Source: Diphasiastrum complanatum
Lineage: Eukaryota; Streptophyta; Lycopodiopsida; Lycopodiales; Lycopodiaceae
Direction of reading: 5' to 3'
Assembly (NCBI GenBank): GCA_029204225.1
Contig: CM055101.1
Coordinates: 30,904,519 to 30,968,518 of the forward strand
DNA: 64,000 bases
Positions 56,296 through 64,000 of this stretch are shown here, piece after piece (within the stretch, counting starts at the first letter, position 1; each line of letters opens with the position of its first letter). Below the pieces are notes generated by a model, which worked only from the letters and a program-made list of their open reading frames with translations, ran no database searches and had not been told where the DNA came from. Made by a program: the position numbers and the translations under genes.

Positions 56296-59073
56296 ATGGC
56301 TCGAACGCCTTTGGTTCTTCGCGATGGCATGGCCCCTGGCGCCGGGGCCGGAGCCGGGGCTGAGGCCTTGCCCTCACGCTCTAGCTGCGTCACAGAAACC
56401 GTTAATGGATCGCATGATTTCACCATTACCGGATACTCTCTGGCAAAGGGCATGGGGGTAGGCAAGTACATTTTCAGCGACATGTTTACAGTGGGGGGGT
56501 ATCAATGGGCCATCTACTTTTATCCGGATGGAAAGAATGCAGAGGACAATTCGCTTTATGTGTCGGTGTTCATTGCCCTGGCAAGCGAGGGTCAAGATGT
56601 TAGGGCTCTTTTTGAGTTAACTTTGCTGGATCAGAGTGGCAAGGGCAAACACAAAATTCACAGCCATTTTGACCGATCGCTTGAAGGAGGCCCGTATACC
56701 CTCAAGTACCGCGGAAGCATGTGGTAAACCCTTCTAAAACCATTTATATTTTTATTCATTTCCTTTCAGGATTTATCTACCCCTGAATAATCACAAAGTC
56801 AGTCCCTAGGATTGGTCTGTCCGTTCCCCTTTTTTGTTCTATTAGCATTACTTGCCCTCAAAAAGGGCTTTAAATCCTTCAGTTGCTGTAATATTAACCT
56901 TTTAGTGGCAGCAGGAAGGATGTCGTATGTGGGAATTATGGTACCTCTAAAGGATCACATAGTCAAAGCCAAAACCTAGGTTTAGTCTGGTCCTGCAATT
57001 GTTTTTCTTAGCATAAGTTGCTTTCAAAGAGGGGTTTATAAATCCTTCAGTTTCATTATTATTGATATCTTCGTAATGGGAGGATGTCTTAGGCAGGGAT
57101 TATGTAACCATAGAGAATCAAATAGTTGAAGCCCAACCCTAGGTTCAGTTTGGCTGTGCTTAAATTTTTTTTATCATTCTCTGCTCTCAAAGAGGTCTTT
57201 ACATCCTCCACGTGCAATAGTATTAACCTATTATTAGTGGCAGAATGTCATATACATGATTATTAGGTTTTATGTTCAAACCTGCAACTGTGTCTGTACA
57301 ATGCAGGGGTTTCAAGCAATTTTATTTTGAATATTTTTTTTCTTTGATCCCAGAGAGGACTTTGAATCCTCCATTTGCATTAATATTGACCTACTAGTAT
57401 TGGCAGAATGTTATATGCCCGATTATTAGGCTTTGAGCTCAACTTGCTATCCTGTTGGTACAATGCAGGGGTTACAAGCGATTTTACCGAAGAGCTGTGC
57501 TAGAAACTTCAGACTATTTGAAGAATGATAGCCTCTCTATAGCTTGCACTGTTGGTGTGGTTACCTCTGCAACACAAGGTCCTAAACTGTATTCCATTAA
57601 CATTCCGGAACCAGAGTTAGGGCAACATTTTGGTGCACTATTTGATAGTGGCGAAGAGGCAGACGTCTCATTTGAGGTGGATGGAATGATAATTAAAGCA
57701 CACAAGCTTGTGCTTGCAGCACGTTCGCCTGTATTTAAAGCGCAACTGTTTGGACCAATTGCCGAACATGGAACTAACGTCTTACAAATTAAGGAAATGG
57801 ATGCACCAGTCTTCAAGGTGAATCTTGCAATCTTGTGAAAGTTTGTTAGGAAGAAATTAGGTTGATGATGAGGCCATTTACATTTGGGAGATGTGCCAAG
57901 GGTCATTTGAGATGTTATTGGCAAGCCCATTACAGAGAGACGTAGTTCTGAATATTACCAGAATTACCAACAAAAATATCTAGAAAGATCATCTGCCTAC
58001 ACAAGAATTGACTGAATTCTTGACCAATTCAATCTTAAGATGGGCAGTAAAATTTTCAGGCATCCTTCTATACAATTAGTTGATTCCTAACACATAGTTA
58101 GAAGTCTTTATGGGCCTTCAAAGTCACGTATACATGGTGATGATGGACTTTTTGTTCTGTATCAGGCAGAACATCTTGTGGACTGAATTTTTTTAACGTG
58201 GAATAAATTTCTATTATGGTTCAAAGAATTTGACGTGAACTGTTAGTTCTTTGTAACATTCCCATAATGGCTGGCTTCATTTATGCAGGCATTACTTCAG
58301 TTCATCTACAAGGACAAGCTGCCAGATGCAGATGGTTTTTATGGCACATCCTCTGCATCTGCTTCCACAATGATGGCTCAACATTTACTAGCTGCTGCAG
58401 ACCGTTATGGCCTGGACCGTTTAAGAATAGTCTGCGAGGCCAAGTTGTGTGAGGACATCACTGTAGACACTGTGGCTACTACACTAGCCCTTGCAGAGCA
58501 ACATAATGCAACACAGCTGAAAGCTGTCTGTTTGAAGTTTGCTGCTGCAAATCTTGCAGGTAAGTTATTTCAGCTGCAAATGAGGCCTTCCAGATGCATT
58601 TCATGTGTCTTATGCTGGTGGTGTTCGTTCATCAGGGAGTTGTCTATGAGTTCGAGAAACTGAAGCTAAACACAAGCTGATTGTTTTTGACAAAGTGACA
58701 AACTTGTGATATTTCTGCTTATGTAGATAGGTTGTTTGACTGCAATATAATTTGCACTGCTTTTCTTTCATGTTTTTATCTACCAATATTCAATTAGCGA
58801 GCATGATTGGACATAAGCTGGAATTTTTCAATCATTTGTAAATCTGCCTTTTGAAATTGTTAAGCATTTTCTTTGTCGTTTGATTGTTCTTTGACAGCTG
58901 TGATGCAATCAGAGGGTTTTGAGCATTTGAGAGAAAACTTTCCTTCACTACTATCAGAGCTTTTAAAAACAGTTGCCCAAGTTGATGAAGATGGAAGCAG
59001 GAACCGAAGTGCATGGGGACAGTTTTCCGATGGAACTGACGTCAATGGCAGAAGAGTGCGACAAAGAAGTTAG
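56296..59073 (+). CDS. MATH-BTB protein, BPM type (CUL3 ubiquitin-ligase substrate adaptor)
   Basis: Four exons: 56296-56723, 57469-57817, 58289-58559, 58898-59073, all with GT-AG introns; 1224 nt, 407 residues. The start is the first in-frame ATG ([11 protein letters not shown]); the frame is open further up but without ATG. Residues ~33-175 are the MATH domain ([76 protein letters not shown]). Residues ~195-310 are the BTB domain ([67 protein letters not shown]). Residues ~315-385 are BACK-like ([39 protein letters not shown]), and the end is basic (GRRVRQRS). By family knowledge the MATH domain binds targets such as transcription factors and PP2C phosphatases, and BTB binds CUL3. An Ala-Gly run from GC-rich DNA (56330-56360) precedes MATH. 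No damage is seen. Confidence 0.95.
56785..57468 (+). repeat. Tandem ~160-bp degenerate repeats in intron 1 of the MATH-BTB gene
   Basis: About four decayed units share 'aga-ggctttaaatcctcca', 'agtattaacctattagtggcagaatgtc' and 'gggattattag' words, at roughly 56850, 57020, 57180 and 57345. The last unit ends at the real 3' splice site (57468). The preceding unit has a matching pseudo-site, ACAATGCAG followed by GGGTTTCAAGC, ending at 57306. Confidence 0.75.
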
Positions 59074-59734
59074 ATATTCAAGGTCTGATTAGGACAGCAG
59101 CAAGCTTTTGTTCCACATCATAACATTTTGGGTTTGATATTTCAGTAGAGGCTTGGAGAGCTTATTTTTTGTTAAGGATCTTGTAGCTTGTAGATCTGTG
59201 CCTGCATGTTCATTTCCTATTTAAATTTTATACCAAGTAAACTAATGCCTGCATTAGAGCATAAATAGAAATCCTCAGCCCTTAATCTTTGAAGTGTTAG
59301 CTCAGCAATCATTAGGAAGTTGCTGGCACAAAGAATATGTCAGATAAATATTCTGTAGCTCTTAGTATCAAATCTGAGTAATTGATGGCACTTCCCAGGA
59401 AGTGGCCGGCAGAAAAGTACACACTGGATGATTTACCTTAGATTTTGATAACAATTCTTGAGTTTATGTGGTTGAAAGATGGTCTTGCTCAAATCTTCCA
59501 AGAGTTGCTACTAGGAGTTGAAAGCTTAAAAAGTGGTGCTGAAAATGTTATTTGACATGATTTGTGGGGCACACATCATACAAAGTAGACATAAAGGGTG
59601 AAGCATCCAGACTCGTGGACATCAAGAAAATAAAACTAGCCTTCCCTGACAACATTATTCAAAGTTCATGAGCGACGTGTAGGACTCTAGTTATTTTGTC
59701 ACTGATGTTTCTCAGAATCGTAGACTTCAAGGTT

Positions 59735-59905
59735 GCATTGAACCGCGGTTCGAACCGTTCGGAGCCGGTTTGAACCGGGAAAAAAAAAAAAACCCCAAAA
59801 AGCCAAAAAAAAAAATTTGGAATTTTTTTTTTCGGTTCGAACCGTTTTCTGATTTGAACCTGGCCTGACAGTTCGAATCGGAAAGAATCGGCCGGTTCGA
59901 ATCGG
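59735..59905. repeat. GGTTCGAACC palindrome cluster
   Basis: Several copies of CGGTTCGAACCG-like palindromes flank an A-rich centre (59779-59835). Related GAATCG/CGATTC words recur at 59985-60025 and 60335-60380. It looks like a short non-coding repeat family; no transposase is associated. Confidence 0.6.
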
Positions 59906-60108
59906 GGTGTAACCTTGGATGTAGTCAAAAATAGTTTACAAAGCTATTATTATAGTTAACTAGGAAGCATAGTTGCACTTATGAATCGCTGTCTGCGACA
60001 GCGATTGAATCACGACCCCTGATTCGCTTGTGGGTCGCAACTCTTGAATTTTTTTTTTGGTAAATACATTCAATATGTATGGGTATCAGTAGAAAGAGAA
60101 AACATAGA

Positions 60109-60297
60109 GGATTAAGAGCAAATGCATTTCCAGTAGTTTCAGCCTACTTTCAGGTTCAATTTCAGCATATTATATGTCCAATTCCAGTACATTTTAGGTC
60201 TAAGGATTAAGAGTAAATGCATTTATGGTAGTGTCAGCCGACTTTCAGGTTCAATTTCAGCATATTATATGTCCAATTCCAGTACATTTCAGGTCAA
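60109..60297. repeat. 95-bp tandem duplication
   Basis: Units 60109-60203 and 60204-60297 begin GGATTAAGAG and share 'caggttcaatttcagcat' and 'ccaattccagtacattt' with few differences. Confidence 0.92.
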
Positions 60298-60509
60298 ATA
60301 AAGTTGTAAGAAGCGATTTCATTTTTTTGGCCGATTCGCTGAACCGAATCGTGAAATCAGCAAATCACGATTCGGTGCATCTATGCTAAGAAGTACATGT
60401 ATATTTGCCTATCCAGAAATCTATTTCAAGGCAGCAATAAAGCAAGCTTAAATTTCCCATATCCAATCAATGTGAAAGATTTATTTGACTTTAACAATAA
60501 GATTCTTAT

Positions 60510-60800
60510 TGCTACCAATGATGACTTAAAATTTGGCAAATCCTTTTGAGCATGCTTCTAGCATACTCAACACTAGAGCTATTTTTCCACTTGGCTACAC
60601 CATTTGTTGTGGTGTGTGACATGTGTGGAGCGGCAAATTGTTTCTTGAACAATAGCTTGTTTCTCCCTTTTACCTTAAAAAGTTTATTGAACTGAACGTA
60701 AATGTACTCACCACCCTTGTTCGATCTGAGTATCTTTATCCTCTTGCTTATTTGATTCTCTACAAGAGATTTGAAGTGCCTGAAGTATTTAATAATTTCA
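60510..60800 (-). pseudogene. Copia integrase scrap
   Basis: A reverse frame reads YFRHFKSLVENQISKRIKIL, RSNKGGEYIYVQFNKLF, TTNGVAKWKN and VEYARSML: the integrase core around the second and third catalytic residues. The second aspartate (RTDNGGEY in relatives) is asparagine, and the glutamate of NGVAERKN is lysine. About 95 codons remain, and the upstream end runs into a CA microsatellite. Confidence 0.8.
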
Positions 60801-60816
60801 CACGCACGCGCGCGCA

Positions 60817-60860
<44 letters not shown>
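60799..60860. repeat. (CA)n/(CG)n microsatellite
   Basis: Mixed CACG/CGCG then pure CA dinucleotides. Confidence 0.97.
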
Positions 60861-60862
<2 letters not shown>

Positions 60863-60879
60863 TAGAAGCCAAGAACACT

Positions 60880-61340
60880 CCTCTCCCCAAGCTAGCCGCT
60901 GTGTACAATCCAGCTCCTCCCATCCATAGGCAAGCCTCTAAGCCCACTGACTGCTATTCTGGTCCGAGGGCACTTGGTGCTCATGTGGGTGATCAGTCCA
61001 CTTGGCCTACCAAGTCTATGCCTACTGACCCAAGAATACAATGTTCTAATGCTATGCCAGTGGCCACCCCCATGCTTGTCGTACACATGCGGGTATAAGA
61101 CCACACCGGTCACTTATCAGCTAACCCTAGTCACTGCCCCCCAAATTATGGGTTAACTTGGTTAGTTGTACGTTGGCTCTACCAATGCAAGTACACCGGG
61201 TTGCAATTGCAACACACCTAGTCTCGACTGGCCTTAGGTGCGTTTGTTTCGGAGTCATCGACCATCTCAAACTGGTCCTATGACCTATGGAACTACTGCT
61301 CTTGTCGGAATATGTTGGATCCAATGACTGGATTCTAACA
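60880..61340 (-). repeat. Gypsy 3' LTR (boundary at 61340)
   Basis: On the minus strand it would begin TGTTAGAATCC at 61340, directly after a polypurine run (complement of CTCTCCCTCAAG, 61341-61352). The other end is not resolved. No coding sequence inside. Confidence 0.55.
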
Positions 61341-61356
61341 CTCTCCCTCAAGAATG

Positions 61357-62460
61357 TCATCGCTCCTCGATGACAAACTTAGGATAGGACCTCTTTAGCT
61401 GGATCTGACTCTCCCATGTTGCTTTCGACAATGGTAAGCCTTTCCAAGCTACCAAAAACTCCGAGATCAAAGGATTTCTTTGTTGTTCTTGTCTCCGCTC
61501 TAAGATACGCTTAGGTCCATGATCTATCATATCTTGTTCTTGTAGGGCTACAATGTCGCCCACTAGGCTATCGCCTCCATGCAAGCATTTCTTTAAACGA
61601 CTTACATGAAAAATTGGATGCACTTTGCATATCTTAGGTAGTTGCAACTTACAAGCTACCTCAATGACCTTTTTAATAATTTGCCATGGTGCACAATACC
61701 TTGGTGATAATAGCTTTGCACACTTACCAGTTCGCAACACCTTAGATTTAGGTGGCACTAGCAAAAGGAACATACGACCTCTCTCGAACTCGCTGTACGA
61801 GTGATTTTCACGTAGATAAGTCTCCATTATGGCTTGAGCCTGGAAAGACTTTGACACGCTAAATCCAACTTAGCCTGCATCTAAGTCAAGGACTTTGCAA
61901 TTGAGCTCAAATGGGCTCATCCCTGTGGACACATGCTTTTTGTCATTATACGCATACTCTACTGGTGGCAACAATTAGTCTGCGTTTCATTAACATATAT
62001 ATTCTAACTTCTAAGCATATCCTCTAGGACCTGGTTGAGTCTCTCAGTTTGCCCATCCGTTTGTGGGTGTTCACTACTCATCGGCAATTGTTTTCCAACT
62101 TGGCAAACCCCGCTTTCCATAATGTTGCTGTGAACTTGGGATTCTTGTCCGAGACAATGGACTTCGAAAGTCCATGCAAATCTCACTACATGATCAATGA
62201 ACAATTCTGGGACTTGCGGAGCTATCACTTTCTTGCTAGTGGCAATAAAATGAGCCATCTTAGGGAACCTATCCACAATTATCAAGATTGACTCCATCAG
62301 ATTTTGAGTCCTCGGTAGTCTGACAATAACCATAGAGATGCTCTCCCAACGACTGTGGGGTATCTCCAATAAATGGGGTAAATCGGGTGGACTTACGTGG
62401 GCCCTGCGCTGGTTGCTAGCTAGCGGGCGTGCAACCAGCTGGGTGCGCATGTGTCTGGAG
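61357..62460 (-). pseudogene. Ty3/gypsy chromovirus integrase with chromodomain
   Basis: From high to low coordinates: RWESISMVIVRLPRTQN, ILIIVDRFPKMAHFIATSKK, SSEHPQTDGQTERLNQVLED (62350-62010), then a frameshifted stretch with MSPFEL-like sequence, and an open 166-codon frame 61857-61357: LLSPRYCAPWQIIKKVIEVA, KVHPIFHVSRLKKCL, and a chromodomain FLVAWKGLPLSKATWES near the end. Of the integrase triad, E in DGQTERLN is present, but the first D (SMDFI in relatives) is V and the second is lost in a damaged segment. The chromodomain would steer integration by binding histone marks. The copy is dead; RT and earlier parts are missing. Confidence 0.88.
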
Positions 62461-62718
62461 GTGGCTGAATGGCTGCTGGCAGGATTGCCGTGTGGCAAGG
62501 TTTGGTTGCAGGGATCTTGTTCCCTGTGACACTCAGGATGGTGGTATTACCACCTAACTACTTCTCCCTCTTTAGTAGGCTACATATCTTAGTGGCAGCC
62601 ATGGACAATACCACTATCTTTGTATGTATCTTGCAACTTCGAGAGTGAGAGTTTTTTATCGAGCTGAAGGTGTATCCTTCTTCTCTATGCCTTGTATATT
62701 CTTCTTCACACGTGAGAC
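62461..62718. other. Junction between two gypsy copies
   Basis: GC-richer spacer without motif. It separates the minus-strand integrase from the plus-strand gag and may hold the leader or a short LTR end of the latter. The segment 62525-62710 has ends TGTGAC and TTCACA. Confidence 0.35.
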
Positions 62719-64000
62719 ATGGATCCTAGTCCCTCCACTCAGCATGCATCTCCTCCTACCGAAACTATGATAGCTGCTTCTACGTTGGATTTCGATACTT
62801 TGCTGTCGGTCAACAATCTACATATTGTCTATATGCAGGCAAGACATGCAAAGGATCAACAAGAATTGGGGGAGCTAATGCAGTTATGGCAACTACTGCA
62901 CCAACCCTTCTTTACTCCTTAGATTTTTACGAGGGAAAAGAAAGATAGAGCTCCTGAAGTCGTCACATCGTTGATTGATCGGTTTAACTCACATTTTTCT
63001 AAGCATGATTCTGCCGACAAAAACAAGATCAACCTAGCTATCATGTACTTGCTAGGTAAAGCATTTACTTGGTGGCAGGACTTGAGGAGTAAGCCTGAAG
63101 CTTCGAGGTTGTGGGAAGAATTTTGCAAGGCCTTTAAGGCTACCTTCCTTCCTCTTCTAGATGACTTTGATTTTTATCGTCAGTATGCGACGATATAGAT
63201 GGGGAACCGGCCCCTTGATCAGTATTTGCAAGAATTCCAGTTTTGCTACTAGAATAGATCTTATGTTGGTTAAGTTGCATTTTATTCTAGGTTTGCCTAG
63301 AGGCTATCAGCTGGAGGTTAGGAGGAACCAACCTCTTACCCTCGATGATGCGTTCGCTTCGCCTGTATAGACAATGATACTCGTATAGTGGCTAAACCTG
63401 AGCGTGGTGTTCAACCAAAAGCAAAGGGTAAGAAACCATTTTTTTCAAAGAAAGGAAAGGACAAGGCAAAGGAGGCATCTTTTGGTCCTAGTAAGTGGAA
63501 GAAAAGATCTACGACCAAGAAACATTTGCAAAAGCCAGAAGCGACAATCTGTGCTTTAATTGCATGGAACCAAGTCATGCAGCAAAGGAATGCCCGAAGA
63601 AAAGGAGGCAAGCTAAAGGGGCATCTTTTAAGATGCCAGGTAACTCTAGCATTTCTATTATTGATCTTTCCTTTGCTAGTAAGTCTGTATGTATTGTTGT
63701 TTTAACATGGCAGTTTTTGGTCCCCATGACCTCGTTCGGATGAAGGGGGTTGTTGGTGGCCAAGCCATAACAATTCATGGTTCTACAAACTTTATTAACT
63801 CCAATTTATTACAGAAGCTAAAGGTGGAAACAAGGCAAAGTGACCACGCTATGTTGTGAAGCTGGTTACGGGAGCAGAAAGTCAAGTGTGGATTCGGATA
63901 GTCCCTCATCTGTCGATTCAAATATAAGCTTATAAGGATAATTTAGACTTTCATATTATGAATCTGGATAAGGTAGATGTGATGCTTGGTAAAGAGTGGC
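62719..64000 (+). pseudogene. Ty3/gypsy gag-protease, runs off the window
   Basis: ATG at 62719 (MDPSPSTQHASPPTE). Stops at 62920 and 63196 interrupt a gypsy gag: VVTSLIDRFNSHFSKHDSAD, MYLLGKAFTWWQDLRSK, NRPLDQYLQEFQF. After a frameshift a knuckle CFNCMEPSHAAKEC (CX2CX4HX4C) lies near 63550, then a decayed protease: GGQAITIHGSTNFINSNLLQ and KLKVETRQSDH (the DTG/DSG site is degraded to IHGST), ending at NLDKVDVMLGKEW at the window edge. The rest of pol, if present, is outside. Confidence 0.87.

Larger units (their letters stand above)
59074..60509. other. 3' flank of the MATH-BTB gene and spacer
   Basis: 3' UTR presumably occupies the first few hundred bases (ATAAATAG at about 59261). No coding frame after that. 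It includes the GGTTCGAACC palindrome cluster and the 95-bp tandem duplication listed separately. Confidence 0.5.

Noticed and set aside
62525-62710. Short LTR (TGTGAC…TTCACA) of the last gypsy copy
   Set aside because: No primer-binding site follows and no partner is visible in the window.

Overview
The window is a gene-poor stretch of a large plant nuclear genome. Evidence: a plant-type MATH-BTB gene with three GT-AG introns, long-terminal-repeat (LTR) elements primed by initiator tRNA-Met, AT-rich spacers and nested Ty1/copia and Ty3/gypsy copies in every state of decay. The gypsy pol type (WTYK-LKGIP-like segment, IEHTE, QLIAGQLY) and the low gene density suggest a gymnosperm, but this is inference. 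There are no bacterial features.

Layout. 0.6-1.3 kb: last two exons of a GT90 (CAP10/rumi-like) glycosyltransferase. 2.3-8.2 kb: two neighbouring, closely similar fragments of one copia family (A1, A2); A1 is split by a complete deletion-derivative copia element E1 (2529-5574, target-site duplication TCATC) that fuses gag directly to the RNase H tail. 9.7-16.0 kb: young copia element B (9726-15957, duplication TGTTT) with a 1027-codon pol ORF but a mutated integrase glutamate. 16.2-22.4 kb: an apparent solo LTR (S) split by a complete minus-strand copia element M (17325-22246, duplication ATGCT). 22.5-30.1 kb: a chain of broken copia (A4), gypsy pol, copia integrase and gypsy gag-protease pieces. 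30.1-40.6 kb: a dispersed repeat R present twice; its first copy is interrupted by copia element C (30443-36068), in which reverse transcriptase is replaced by a roughly 1.03 kb open, unrelated segment read in frame with the RNase H tail. 43.6-51.2 kb: decayed coiled-coil coding remnants, two Helitron Rep/helicase-like fragments, a 118-bp GA tract and a 1.4 kb degenerate 18-bp minisatellite. 52.0-54.7 kb: 5'-truncated minus-strand copia element D with an intact gag-protease ORF and no recognisable integrase or polymerase. 56.3-59.1 kb: the single clearly intact host gene, a BPM-type MATH-BTB protein (407 aa, four exons). 60.5-64.0 kb: a copia integrase scrap, a minus-strand gypsy integrase-chromodomain end with LTR, and a plus-strand gypsy gag-protease that runs off the window.

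How the parts relate. Only the MATH-BTB gene looks like a working cellular gene; by family knowledge it would be a substrate adaptor for CUL3 ubiquitin ligases. The rest records successive insertions: exact duplications and nesting give relative ages (A1 older than E1; solo LTR S older than M; repeat R older than C). Several copia copies lost part of pol yet kept gag, LTRs and primer sites, the structure expected of elements mobilised in trans. The most unusual object is the chimeric 433-codon ORF of element C. LTRs of several copia families also carry the palindrome CACACGTGTG with a G-box core.
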